NCBI GenBank assembly: GCA_039881045.1
Contig: JAYWVB010000029.1
Coordinates: forward strand, 248,001-312,000
Length of the DNA: 64,000 bases
Source: Chaetomium olivaceum
Taxonomy: Eukaryota; Ascomycota; Sordariomycetes; Sordariales; Chaetomiaceae
Direction: 5' to 3'
Positions 1 to 11,760 of the stretch are shown piece after piece; the first letter of the stretch is position 1; every line of letters starts with the position of its first letter. The notes under the pieces were generated by a model, which was not told where the DNA came from, did not search any database, and worked only from the letters and a program-made list of their open reading frames with translations. The position numbers and the translations under genes are program-made.

Positions 1-694
1 CAAGCAAGCAGATAACCAGAAAGCGGGCAGTCGCGCAGGGCTGTGAGTTTCGAGACGGGTGATCAGGAGGATCCAAGCAAACACAGCCCGGTGGTCTCGA
101 GTGGGGGCGATGCAACTGGCACATTTGGACCCAATTTCTATTCTGAACACAAGAACCATGCAGGCCAACAACCTGGTGAGCCGGCAACCGCTCCATTTTT
201 GACCTCCGGCCCCATCTTTTTTTCCTCAATGTGAGTCATGAAATGACCAAGGGACCGAGTCACTGACCCAGACGGGAGCAAACAAGAAGGACGCTTGGCA
301 ATATCCACCCGAGCGCGGGATTGTATTTTGACGGTTTTCAGGTTGTTTTTCCGTTTCGTACCGTGCCGACAAATGTGCCTTCCCGCGTGGTATTCTCAGC
401 ATCAGCCCAGCCTGAGTTATACTATGTGGGGCACAGCAAAAGGCTCGGGCGCTGGCCTCGGCAACCGCCGACAAGTGTGGGTCCAAGCAGTCATTTCGTT
501 GGGTGTAATGATATTGACCATTGCGACCACACAACCTTCTTGGCTCTTGAATGGAAGATGGATATTCTAATGATGGGACGGCACGGTTCGGATGAGTGGG
601 CCAGGATGCGACAGGGAACCACGCAGCCTTGCGCAGTTTTTATACTGGATATATCCAAACACGCTGCCTCTTGCCCATTCCAAGATGCCGTTGT
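1..694. other. intergenic, no gene recognised
   Basis: Only short open frames with no recognisable family, signal peptide or intron structure. The stretch includes the 3' flank of EMC4. The beginning of the window may lie in the flank of a gene outside it. Confidence 0.5.
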
Positions 695-1386
695 CTATAA
701 CGCCGGCACCGCATGCTCCACGGCTTCACGCTGGGCTTCCCAAGCAAGCCAGTCTGACCTTGTGGTTCTGTATCCATAGTTAGCCACACGTCTGTCTTCA
801 CTGTTGTATTCCGGCGCACTCACGGTAGCAAACCCATCCCGTTGATCTTCCATATCCCCAACGCCAACGCAACCAATTGCATTGCCACATACGCCAGCTT
901 AACCTGGAGCATCTTGGCCCGGTTGCTCTCCGTCTCGAAACGCTCAAATGCCTGGTTGGTGCCCAGGATGCCCATGATTGGGTTCTTGAAGGCCATGAAC
1001 ACCATCATAATGCTGAAGATCTGCAGCGAGTTGCCCGACATGTACATCATGATGCCCGTCATGGGCAAGCTCTTAATCGGGCCCAGCGCCACCTCCCAAG
1101 CTTTCTTCAGCTTCAGCGTATCCATCTCCTCGGGCGTCGGCGCCTTTCGCGGGGCGGCTTTCGGGTCTTTGGCATCCTTCTTCTGCGGGCGCCTGTGTTA
1201 GCAATCCCTTTGATGTACCTGCATCTGATGCAGAGAGCGCAAGATCTCTACCTTGGAGTTGGACGTCGATTGCGACGACGGGTACCCTGGGGGGTCGGGA
1301 ATGCCGGCCTGTTTCGACTTGTGCGCTGGTGGGTTTTTGAGACCTGCTACCCATGTGGGCAGCGTTGTAGTTGCGGTGGCGGACAT
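695..1386 (-). CDS. EMC4: ER membrane protein complex subunit 4 (EMC4)
   Basis: EMC4 is a subunit of the ER membrane protein complex, the insertase that places tail-anchored and multi-pass proteins in the ER membrane. I read three exons, 1386-1252, 1182-824 and 767-695, giving 188 residues, the usual size for the family. The N-terminus has the Pro/Lys-rich segment with PDPPGYPSS. The core holds KKAWEVALGPIKSLPMTG and the SGNSLQIFSIMMVFMAF helix, with a second hydrophobic helix near AYVAMQLVALALGIW. The last exon gives the conserved tail TRSDWLAWEAQRE. Intron 2 has a ggctaac branch site, and exon phases close exactly. The intron 1 donor (at 1251) is chosen so that the exon 2 frame fits; a shorter 36-nt alternative exists. 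The gene is divergent from the beta-adaptin gene. The family call is firm. Confidence 0.93.
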
Positions 1387-2128
1387 TGTGTGGCGTGGTT
1401 CCCCCCGAGCGCAATTGGGCAAGTGATGTGAGGAAGTCAGGGTGGTGAAGTCGGGGTGGTGAAGTCGAGGTTGAGAACAACGAAGCGCGTAAGGTGATGT
1501 CAAGTTTGGCGTCGAGCCTTGCGCTGCTTGGCAAACCCGCTTGCTCCCGTGCCAGTGGGACCGTCATGGTCCCCAGGTGCCCCACCAGGCGCGCCGTTGC
1601 TGAATTGGTGCAATTTTCAGGGGGCAGACCCACGCTGTGGTTCCGATCACCGAAATCCCCGGGCTTTCCCCTGTTGAACCTTTGGAGTCTGGCAACGTCA
1701 ACTCCTCCCTCGACCGCGACGTCAGCCATTGACGCAAACCAGATACCTCAGCGAGAAGCGGCAGCGATCCGAATTACTCGATTCCCCGACCATTCCGCAA
1801 TAATCCCGACAACGGCCCACCAAGAGTAATCCAGCAACGCGACCAACGACTGCTTTGGGCATTGGGCGCGAGAACGCGACGCCACATGCGACATCAAGCC
1901 GAACAGAGACTGGACTGAGATACCAACCTTGATTACCTTGCTCGGAGAATAAGGCGCTACACCCACCGGCACCAGAAGCCCCTACAGGTTGCGACTGTCC
2001 CGGCCATCTCCGGCAGACTGGACACTTCGAAGCCTCGGCGCCGTGTCTGACCTACCAACCCATCCGAATTCGACATCTTGTACCGCATTGCACGACACCG
2101 GTGGCATTGCTGAGACCACGCACAAAAC
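1387..2128. promoter_or_regulatory. divergent EMC4 / beta-adaptin promoter region
   Basis: 742 bp between two divergent start codons, so it should hold both promoters. A 14-bp tandem repeat (unit gaagtcggggtggt, about 2.7 copies) lies at roughly 1433-1470, just upstream of EMC4. No TATA box is evident. Confidence 0.5.
1433..1470. repeat. 14-bp tandem repeat, about 2.7 copies
   Basis: Units gaagtcagggtggt and gaagtcggggtggt are followed by gaagtcgagg. The repeat sits about 50 bp upstream of the EMC4 start codon and is non-coding. Confidence 0.7.
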
Positions 2129-4882
2129 ATGGCGACCGCTCAAGGAGGAGGGGACTCGAAGCTATTCGCTCGGGTAAGCTCACCGTTCTTTATCTGGTCA
2201 AGGTTCCTGGGTTCTCCCGTCCGGCCCCCTGTCCGTGTACTGGTCCGTCTAGGTGACGGGCGTCGCGGGGGACTGCGGGGAAGAAACAAGCCTCCCAAAT
2301 CCGGCCACCAACTTTCTTTTGATGCTCTCCAGCCTCGTTGCCCCTCATCTGCCCACCTCCTTTCAGCTTCTTGGCGAACCGCCCTGTCTTCATCCTTCCT
2401 TGATCCCCAACAACCTTACACCCGCGCCGGCCCCCCCTTACTCTTGACCGCGCCGACCTGTCTTTGTCGTGACAACCCCTCCCCGCCCATGGACACCATG
2501 AGCTTCCCCCCCAGGTCCCCTAGACCGCCGTCATCATGTTTCTCGCATACATCCCTCCGTCTGTTCACTCACCAATGCGGGGGGCACAGGGCAAAGTCGC
2601 CGAGCTGCGCTTCGAGCTGAATAGCGGCGGCAAGAAGGACAAGCACTTCACCGCCAAGAAGATCGCCCTCAAGAAGATTGTCGCCAACATGACTATGAGC
2701 AACAACGATATGGTCGCCTTGTTCCCGGACATTGTTGGCTGCATGAACATCCCAAACCTCGAAATCAAAAAGATGTGAGTGAGAGAGACCTACTTCCACC
2801 CAGCACCCCAATCATCCTCTAGGACAATACTCATAAGACACCAGGTGCTTCCTCTTCCTGGTCAACTATGCCAGGATGCGCCCGGACGTGGCGGTAAAAG
2901 CCATTCCCGTCTTGGAACACGTCAGTACCTACCGTGTCCCCTTTGCGCCGTATGCACATGCTCATCTTCTCTAGGACATGCAAGACCACAACCCCCTGGT
3001 ACGGGCACTCGCCTTACGGACCATGTCTTATATCCATGTACGAGAATTCGTCGAGGCAACCGTACCCATTGTCAAGCAGCTTCTCCGAGACCCGGATCCG
3101 TACGTGCGTAAGACGGCAGCTTATTGCGTGGCGAAACTGTACGATCACGACCGGCACATGGTAGAGAAGTCGGACCTTATCGATAGGTTAAACGGTCTGC
3201 TGAGGGACGACAATCCAACCGTGGTAGCAAGCGCGTTGGCCGGACTAATGGACATCTGGGAGCGAAGTGACGCCATCAAGCTCACCATCGATTATAGTAA
3301 CGCCTCCAAAATGGTTGCCATCTTGCCGGATTGCTCCGAGTATGTACCGTGTCTCAGCTTCTCCGTGGTTTGGTGCTGACGTGCGGCAGATGGGGTCAGA
3401 CGTACATCCTGGAAGCACTCATGTCCTACGTGCCGCAAGAATCTGGAGAGGCCGCGCTCCTGGCTGAGCGTATCGCCCCCGCCTCTCACATTCCAACTCA
3501 GCCGTCGTACTCACCTGCATCCGCGTTATTCTCTACCTAATGAACTACATCGCCGATCAGAAACAGATCGCCGCTCTATGCCGAAAGCTCTCGCCACCCC
3601 TAGTTACACTACTTGCTAAGGGGCCCGAGGTGCAGTACCTGGCCCTCCGAAACGCCCTGCTCATCCTCCAGCGGCGACCTGAGGTGCTCCGTAACGACAT
3701 CCGGGTCTTCTTTTGCAAATACAACGACCCCATCTACGTCAAGGTCACCAAGCTCGAGCTCATCTTCATGCTCGCTAATGAGAAAAACATTGACGAAGTC
3801 CTGACCGAGCTCCGCGAATACGCCACCGAGATCGATGTGCACTTCGTCCGCAAAGCTGTCCGTGCCATCGGCAAGCTAGCCATTAAAATCGAGCCAGCCG
3901 CGCGGCGGTGTATCAACCTGTTGCTGGAGCTCGTCGCTACCAAAGTCACGTACATCGTACAGGAGGCGACGGTGGTGATCCGCAACATCTTCCGCAAGTA
4001 CCCCAACCAGTATGAGAGCATCATCGGCACACTCTGCGAGCACCTCGACTCGCTTGACGAGCCCGAGGCCAAGGCGGCCATGGTATGGGTCATCGGACAG
4101 TACGCCAGCCGCATCGAGAACTCGGACGCGCTCCTCGAAGACTTCCTCTTCTCCTTTGCCGAAGAGCCCGTCGAGGTTCAACTCGCTCTCCTGACTGCCA
4201 CCGTCAAGCTCTTCATCCAGCGGCCCACCAAGGGTCAGGAACTCGTCCCCAAGGTCCTCAAATGGGCGACCGAGGAGACCGACAATCCAGATCTGCGTGA
4301 CCGCGCCTACATGTACTGGCGCCTGCTCTCCACCGACATGGAAGCGGCACGACGCATCGTCATGGGCGACAAACCTGCCATCACGGCCGAGTCGGAGCGC
4401 CTCGACGCCGTCACCCTCGAAGAGATGTGCCTCAACGTCGGCACCCTCGCCACCGTCTACCTGAAACCCGTCCAGACCGTCTTCCGCAACGCCCGTCCCC
4501 GCCGTCTGCAGGACTCCCCCCCCTCCAGCGCCACGACCTCCCCACGGCTGCCGCCCCGCCGGGCATCCAATCTGATGCGAACAAGAGCCTCAGCCAGCTC
4601 GGGCTCGGCGGCCAGCCCGCCGACTTCGACCCGCGCACGGGGCGCGACTACAACCCCCAGTTACAAAACGGCCAGAACGATAACCTCGCGCAGGCCGTCA
4701 GCGACGCTGACGCGTACTTTGCCACGCAGCAGATGGGGGGGATGCAGATCCAGGAGCAAGGGGACAGCTTCGGGGGGAATGGAGGCGAGGCGGCCGGGTA
4801 CGTGGTCAACCAGTACGCGCCGCAGACGGTGTACCAGCCGGCGGCGCAGGAGGTGGCGGGGAATGGGGATCTGTTGCTGTGA
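2129..4882 (+). CDS. beta-adaptin, large subunit of a clathrin adaptor complex (AP-1 or AP-2)
   Basis: Beta large subunit of a heterotetrameric adaptor that selects cargo for coated vesicles at the trans-Golgi/endosome (AP-1) or plasma membrane (AP-2). Exons are 2129-2173, 2590-2774, 2845-2920, 2975-3339 and 3390-4882, all with clean GT-AG sites and matching phases. The protein is an almost pure HEAT-like trunk: KKIALKKIVANMTM, then NYARMRPDVAVKAIPVLEHD, MNYIADQKQIAALCRKL and the VQTVFRNARPRRLQDSP end of the trunk. A Gln/Asn-rich tail without a C-terminal ear follows, usual for fungal proteins of this kind as I recall them. Two single-base losses break the frame, one in the C5 run 3476-3480 and one in the C8 run 4516-4523. 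With one base restored at each, the gene reads through to 4882 and gives about 721 residues. I lean to AP-1 (Apl2-like) but cannot exclude AP-2. Confidence 0.9.
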
Positions 4883-5587
4883 GGTTTTGAGAGGGGACCT
4901 GGTTTGATGGTCGTTACTATTGTTACCTGGGTGGGAGAGCGAGTAATCGAGGTTGGGTCTAGTCGAAGGCATGAAAGTCAAGGAAGGGGTAAGTCGGGGA
5001 GGTAATGTGGTTGGACATGACCAGAAGAATAAAAAGAGATATCACCATGTACATTGAGCAGTAGCGAGGAATAAGGGTGTTTTCACTGCATGTTCTGGAC
5101 CAAAACGCGGTGGTGTTGCCTTCCTTACCGTGGGCCAATGCAAGATGAAGATGTGGGCGATCACTCAAAGCCGAGACACGCATAATTGCATCAATCACCC
5201 AGACCTTTTGAAACAAGTGCCGAGTGAGCAAGTTCTGCAACGACAACGTTAATCGAGTGAAAATCTGTGTCAATTGCGAGTGTATCGCCCCATTACTCTC
5301 CGTCACCTTACTCGCATAAACTGGTCACCGTCTCCCTAGCAACTGACACTGATGAAATGAAATGACATGAGAAATAGCAAGACTCCCTAATAACCTTCGC
5401 CTCCCCGTTCATGACTTCCGCCCTCGTTGCACCCGCACTCGTGCTTCATCCAGGCAACCATATCGTCACCCATAAGCAAATGCCAAATGAAAACGGCGGA
5501 AATCCATACGAAGGTCTGCATCCATTCACCCCCGGCTACCCATGTAGTCTTGAGAATGGAAGTCTGGCGAGAGGGGATAAGACCACA
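4883..5587. other. intergenic between convergent genes
   Basis: 3' flanks of the beta-adaptin gene and the surface-protein gene, which converge here. No gene recognised. Confidence 0.6.
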
Positions 5588-6157
5588 TTAAACCATGGCC
5601 ACGACGAGCGCGACGGCGCCGCCCGCGACAATGCCACCGACCAAGTTGGCCTTGTTGTTGCCCGCGCCATTGACGGTCTCGGTGGGAGTCGCCGTAGCCG
5701 AAGTCTCCGAGGAGGACACCCCGGTGGTGGCGTGAGTGTGGGTGGCGGTGGTCTCAGACGACGAGGAGGTCTCGGCGCTGCTAGGGACGGCGGGGACCGT
5801 GGAGACAGTCGAAGTCACCGACAGGGTACCGGAGAGAGTCGCAGTAGAGGTGCTGGTCGACGTGTCGGTGGAAGTGGTGAAGGTCTCAATCGAGGTGGTG
5901 CTGCTGGAGGCTACGGTCTCGGTGGTAGTGCTGGAGGCCACAGTGTCGGTGCCGGTGACAGTCTCCTCCTCACAAGGAGAGGTGCCCGCAACAGTGACCG
6001 TAATGGTGGCAGGCTCTGAAACGGTAACCGTGATCGTCTCAGCTCCGCGCACGGCGAGCGCGTCGCGCTCATGAAGGCGGGCTGCACCGTTGTCAATGGC
6101 GGTGGCGGCGCCAAAGAAAACGGCCGCCGCCGCAACGGAAACACGGCTGAAAATCAT
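5588..6157 (-). CDS. Ser/Thr-rich GPI-type cell-surface protein, family unknown
   Basis: Single-exon gene of 189 residues. An N-terminal signal peptide (about residues 1-20, ending FFGAATA) is followed by a region dominated by Thr, Ser and Val with repeated TVTV and TSTDTS-like runs, a typical O-mannosylated wall-protein stalk. The C-terminus has a small-residue site (NGAGNNKAN) followed by a hydrophobic tail (VGGIVAGGAVALVVAMV), which looks like a GPI-anchor signal. I infer a GPI-linked surface protein; no catalytic domain is visible. One internal Cys occurs in the TSPCEE segment. A long opposite-strand frame across the same DNA is an artefact of the repeats. Confidence 0.75.
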   Translation of the reverse strand: MIFSRVSVAAAAVFFGAATAIDNGAARLHERDALAVRGAETITVTVSEPATITVTVAGTSPCEEETVTGTDTVASSTTTETVASSSTTSIETFTTSTDTSTSTSTATLSGTLSVTSTVSTVPAVPSSAETSSSSETTATHTHATTGVSSSETSATATPTETVNGAGNNKANLVGGIVAGGAVALVVAMV

Positions 6158-8484
6158 CTTGATGACTCGACTGGTCGGTAATTGTTGGGTTTTCTGCAGA
6201 CCGACTACGTTAGTTATGCTAAAACCCCGCGCCTGTGGGAAAGTAATGTTTCCGGCGACTTTTCGAGGTCGCCCGCTTTCTTCGCTCAGATCGGCGAGCT
6301 TGCCCTTGCAAATCGATGGAAGATAAAGGCAATACCAGGCCTTTCGAGGGCAAACCAGAATAAGGGAACTTACTAGATCAGAGTGGGGGCCGATGCTTAA
6401 AAATGGGTTGCTGGTTGAGCGTGGTTCGCGGTTGATGGAGGATTATCGAGGAAACTCGAGAAAGTGAAAGTCGGTAGAAAGGAAACGCGAGTGGAAGATG
6501 GGCGAGGGCGGTGGATTTGCTTTCTAGTAAGACCTCGGTTGTGATTCCTGTAACTGGAAAATATTGAGATGGGAGAAAATGAGTGGAAGTTCCTGCCAGC
6601 TTGTGCGATGCCACAGGGAAATTGGTATGACCCAGTGGCCAAATCAAATTGGTGCGTAAAAAGTCTTCCACAGTCTCAGTCGTTCCTTCCCCTTCTTCAC
6701 AAAACCACTGAGGCAGCAACCCGTACCTGCCGTTGACCGCTGCCCCCGAGGTTTGAGGGAATGCGCCCGGATTCGAGCCAAGCTGCCCGGACTGAACTCA
6801 GTGTTGGCAGGTGATACAGGTCCCAGATCGTCACCAGGTACGAACAATGGCGTTTGAGGATCAAGAGACCATTCAAGTTCCGGGGCCAGACACGGACCGT
6901 CACACCAGTGTGGTGCATCTCCGGTGACAGCCAACGATAAAACACTCTCATCTCCGAGCCTGCTGTCTCTGTAGCACCGCGTTTCAAGGTCTTCCCTACC
7001 ATCATAAATCCCGTGAACTTGAACTGATAGAAGCGTGAAGAGTGTGGCAGTATCCGCATTGTAGTAGCATTCTAGCAGTCTTGGAAAATCACCGCTGTCT
7101 CTATGTCCATGATGATCTGAACTTGGGATGGTTTAATTATGTCACCAGTTCCTTTTGGCTAGGATGAGGATACGCCCGTGCCAGTACTTGACCATCTCAA
7201 GTGCAACCAAAATCAAGCGAGACGGGTGCCAGCCGAATGAGAACTAGGTACCTAGTAGATTGGCATGTCTGAGGCAACAGTCTTGTGGTCGTGTTTTTTA
7301 AAATCAGGGGACATTGCATAGGTCAAGAGCTTCTGATGATTCATGCCAGCTTCAAACCAACTTCTGTAGCCACCAATTACCCGGAGATAATTGGGAACCC
7401 CTTTTATACACTCAGTGTTTAGTATGAAACGATAGTACATTCTTATCATGTTATTCGTCTTCGACGTTCCCCAAATGTGAGTGGTCAGTTATTGCAGAAG
7501 TTAGAGTTCCTTCTTGGTCATAACTATATCTACCTAGGTACAGTACAACCTTGGCACCCGAAGCCAATGATGATTTCCAGTAGCTGTCACGAGTCCGAGT
7601 CTTTCTCGTTTGCCAGGTGTGCTAGGACGGGGATATATCTAGCTCGCTTGACCCAGCGCTTCACCGTGACTGGTATTCGAATGCGGGAGCTCGACTCTTC
7701 ATGCGCTCTTCGACGATGTGACAGCCGAGCCTCAGACTCACTAAGGTTGCCTTACTAAAATCCATGTCATTGTAAGACACCAACATCAACCGAGTGGAGG
7801 CTCCTACCATACGTACCTTTTTCATAAACTAGCGGTTGGGTGTTGGCATTAAGGGGAGTACATATTTTGCCGCAAATCAGGTACCAGGCAATAGAGACTG
7901 TTATGACTGACAAGTTCCCTCAGGGATATCAGTCATGCCGGCTTTTCTTAATTAGATTGACGAAGGAGACTGCCCGAGTTCCACATAACAAACAAGGATC
8001 ATATCTCCCCAGAAAGCTGTTACCTGTGTTTGGAGAACACTCAGGCAGGATGCCCAGCGTCTCCGGATAGAGTTTCCTGCGTATTTCTACCGTCGTCCTG
8101 TGATCGAGGGACTAGCTTAGATTGATACCAATATACAATCATCGCTCGCATAGTCATAGCGTCCGTCGCCAGAGCAGAATCTTTGGACTTTAGGTTGTCA
8201 GCATCTAGGCCTAAAGTGTATTGCACAAACCTTGGATAACATCCCCGATAGAACCTAAGCACACATTAATCGTTATCGCCTAAGAGTCGTAGAGTGGCGA
8301 GTCCATTGTGTGACACATCAAGGAGGACCTTGCGCGGAAGTATGGATATCTAAGTTCGTGTCCGGTTCACCCTTGACTTGAATTGTTTTCTTCACCTTTC
8401 AAACATTCGTTCTCGACAGTGAGTTACCGTGACAACTACACTTCCCCGATCATACGATCCACCACTCCCGTCACCGCTTGCACC
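6158..8484. other. long intergenic region, no gene recognised
   Basis: About 2.3 kb with only short unconvincing frames on both strands. From about 7,080 to 8,380 it is visibly richer in A/T than the flanking genes. I see no terminal repeats, transposase motifs or tRNA-like folds. It should include the promoters of the two divergent flanking genes. Confidence 0.5.
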
Positions 8485-9056
8485 ATGTCGACGAACAACA
8501 ACCAAGCCACCCCGTCCAACGGCAACCCACTGGACCAAGCGGTGCCCCCGTCGCCGAAAGACACACCCGCCGTCTCGCTGGAAGGCACCCAGTTCGTCGT
8601 TTCCATGAACCCGGTAAGTGACATTCATACATTCATTGCTCGACACCTGCACTAACAGACTTGCAGAACCCCGAGTCCGAACCCGAGCCTGAACCCGAGC
8701 CCGTCCCTCAGCCGGTCGAGCCGCACCAAGTCGTCGTCACCCAGGGCGCCTGCCTGGAGACACGACCGGCCACACCGGTGCAGACGCAGGCGCCGGGGTG
8801 GCACCTGCAGTTTTTCCACGCCGTGGTCTGCGGGAAGCTGTCGGAGCTCGCAGAGCGGCAGCGGTGGAGGCGCCACACCTACGGGGAAGAGATCGCCGAC
8901 GAGTACCTGACGGACCACACGCCGCCGGAGGTGCTCGACCGCATCGAGACCAAACGGGAGAACCCCCCCCCGGGCCCGGACACTCCCATCGTCCGCCGGC
9001 AACATGCCTGGCTGCCTGTCGTCGGCGGCGGTCAGCAACCGTCCTGGCCCGGGTGA
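8485..9056 (+). CDS. small Pro/Glu-rich protein of unknown function
   Basis: Not recognised. Two exons, 8485-8613 and 8667-9056, are joined across a 53-nt intron (gtaagt donor, ctaac branch, ttgcag acceptor) and give 172 residues. There is no signal peptide. The first half is disordered, with an alternating Glu-Pro run (ESEPEPEPEPVPQP). A more ordered piece holds GWHLQFFHAVVCGKLSELAERQRWRRHTYGEEIADEYLTDHTPPEVLDR in outline (only its ends are distinctive). After the C9 run at 8963-8971 the frame becomes low-complexity. One extra C there would give a Ser/Pro-rich end reading to about 9114 instead, so the real C-terminus is uncertain. Confidence 0.5.
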
Positions 9057-9770
9057 TTCGGCCGACCCGCCTCCGTCTTCGCCCCCGCCGCCCAGCCCGG
9101 CGGGCAAAGCTTGAACTCGTCGATGGTTGATGCCTCCACCAGCATGCTATGTCTGCGCATGGGACTCCGTCACTGTGGAGTTGGGTTGAAGGTTCAAAAT
9201 CATGTGGTTGGGGTATCTGCTCCGGAAACAGTCGGGGTTGGTTTGGGTATCTCGTGTGTGCCATTAAGGTTCTTTTGGATGCGTGCATTGTTCCAAAGTT
9301 TCGAACTGATTTTTTCACGTGTATGCCGCATCATGTAACCGTAGGTAATTTACTTATACATAGAGCCGTTGCCCTTAGACTTTATCAAGCTAGGCCTAGT
9401 ATTTTAATCAAACCAAGTTCATAATTATGTAGCAATATCCTTTTTCGATCGTTACTTCCCCATAGTGTACATGAGTAGTAACTAAAAGGCCAAACTTGAC
9501 AATTATCTGAGCCCGGGACTTCCACAAGATATACTTTGATCATGTGCCAAAGCTGTAGACCGCGTCCGAGACGTTCTTCAAAGACGCCTTGGAAGCCAGC
9601 AACCCACTCTCTGGCAACGGTTGGGGGGGTTGGCTTGAGGAAGCGAAGTAGGATGGTGTGCGAGCTGGTTTACCTACTTCACCGAGAAGCTGGCGGCATT
9701 TACAGATAGGACCCCAACTGGCGGGTGTGCAAGAAGTTACGTCCGGAACATATTCAGTCCCACCCAACGG
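9057..9770. other. intergenic between convergent genes
   Basis: No gene recognised. It lies between the ends of the small Pro/Glu-rich gene (+) and the PIF1-like helicase (-) and is locally A/T-rich around 9,330-9,480. Confidence 0.55.
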
Positions 9771-11760
9771 TCACATCCCAAACTTGTCCCTCAAAAACTC
9801 CCTCACCTGCGGATTCCCCCCTTTCCAACCGCCAGGCCTTGCGCATTCCCCTCCACTTTCAGCCCCTGCAATGACCTGACTCTTGACAGGGCCACGTACA
9901 CCTGCCCCTCCTCAAATGCCCGTGACAAATTCACCACGACCCGGTCGAGCGTCATGCCCTGCGATTTGTGTACGCTCAGAGCCCAGGCCGCTGCCAGCGG
10001 GATCTGGGTACGGCACAGCAGCGAGTACGGCTTCTCATAGCCTAGCGCGTGAACTTCACACTCGGGTGTGATGATGTGCTTGACGCCGTTTAGGAAGCGC
10101 ACGACGGGCCAGTGAAGTTGCGGGCGATCCCGAAGCTGCTGTTCGGTAAACAGCTCTACCTGTTCGTCCTTGAGCGTGCCGTACTCGCCAACGCGGGACT
10201 TGGGCAGAGGTTCCTCGTCATACGGCTGAAATCCAACGATGGTGCCCTGGCTGCCGTTGCAAAGGCCTAGAGACAGATCGATGTTGGCGAGCAGGACGAC
10301 AAGCATGCCAACCTTGAGGTCGATGTGACGTTCGAAGCGGTGGTCATTGAGGGCTTGAAGGGAGTTGTCTGGGTTTTTCCGACCTTTGGACGCGAGGTGC
10401 GGGTGGTAGTCATCGTTCCAGATGAACTCGTCTAGGCAGGTATAGGGGTGCGGCGGGTTTTGAGCCGCGCAAAAGCTTTTTCGTTAGTGCGGCGGACTTC
10501 ATCGCGGGTGGGAAAGAGCTTGATGGCATCGGCGGTCACGGAGCGGTGAGTCATGAGGGTGTCGACTTCGTCTTGGGTAAAGGGGATACCGAGACGACAT
10601 TTCTGCAGCATAGCAATGAAGTCGGCATCGCTCTGGCGGTGGATGGACTTGAGATGGACGTGTACAAAGTCGCACTCGGCCCAAGCGTCGCTGCGAAATG
10701 CCCACTTGTCGCTGTCGTTGTACTGCCTCTTGCAGTTGGGGCACCGGTAAATGGTGTCTTCCTTTTTACCTGTCGATATAAGATCACCGCCGCAGGTTAT
10801 GCAGTGCTGAAACGGCTTTACGGGAGGAAGCTGGCAAAAGTCTCCAGTGACAATGACCTGAACGCCGCCAAAGGGAGAGTCGTTGCCGCGGCCGCTCTTC
10901 ATGATGGCGTTGAGCCGCTCTAGGTGCAAGTTTTCGACCATGCTAATTTCATCGATTATGATAGTGTCGGTTTTATTGAAACGCTGTTGTGTACCCCAGT
11001 TGAGTTGTGCTGCTTCTTCCAACTCTTCGAGTTTCGATTTGTGGTGGTTAGGCGTCCACCCGGCATAAGTCCAAGTCGTGATGCCGCCAATGGCCAGGGC
11101 AGCCCTGCCCGTTGGTGCCAGGACTTCGACTTTCTGTCCCATATCCCCCAGGCGTGCTTTAATGGCATGTAGAACGGTGGACTTGCCGCAGCCTGCGGAT
11201 CCAGTGTAGAAGATGTTGCGACCGCTGGCGGCGAGCTCGACCACCTCTAACTGCTCGGGGCAGAGGACGGGCTTACCATCTGGCCCTGATCGCGCCTGCG
11301 GCGCAGGTCCCACGACTGGCAGTCTTGGTGCTGTAACGGCTACGTCAGCTGTGGGCGGCGGCCCGACATACGGAGGTTCGTAAGTGCGGGTGCCGGACTC
11401 GAGTTTGACAAGGCCAAGCACGTGGCGTGTGTATGCTATCCTGTTTTGGGACAGCTGTAACAGGAGGTCTATTGGCCGAGCACCTGAGTGTGTAGTGCCC
11501 TTGTCGTCCAAAAGATGGGAGTCGAGCTGCCTCTGGCAATTCCAGTACTCCCGCGCGGTAGCAAGCGCAGCCTCGGAGAGCGGACGTCCCAGGTGGTCGA
11601 CGTTGGTCGGTTCGGTTGTTGGGCGTTTTGGTGCATCAACGTTGTTTGTGGCAGCTCCCTGGTGTTGAGTAGACGTGGACAGTGGGATTGTCGTTTTAGG
11701 TGCTAAAACCGCCGCTTTTCGTCGCCCGAGAAGTGCTCCCAGTCTGTGGAAGGGTGCCAT
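9771..11760 (-). CDS. PIF1-like ATP-dependent DNA helicase with a zinc-knuckle insertion
   Basis: Superfamily 1B 5'-3' DNA helicase of the PIF1/RRM3 family; these act in telomere, mitochondrial and G-quadruplex maintenance. Motifs in order: Walker A GSAGCGKST (residues 187-195), APTGRAA, motif II IIIDEISMV (about 270), GDFCQLPPV, then the late motifs ALSVHKSQGMTLD and YVALSRVRSLQGL. Between the GDFCQLPPV motif and the next helix is a C-x2-C ... C-x2-C pair (ITCGGDL and YRCPNCKRQ) that looks like a zinc knuckle. The open frame from 11760 stops at 10432, but the helicase continues in another frame. One missing base in the G4 run at 10445-10448 explains this, and another in the C6 run at 9826-9831 explains the truncated C-terminus. 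With both restored the gene ends at 9771 and encodes about 663 residues. Fungal genomes carry many accessory PIF1-like genes, so this need not be the housekeeping copy. Confidence 0.88.
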
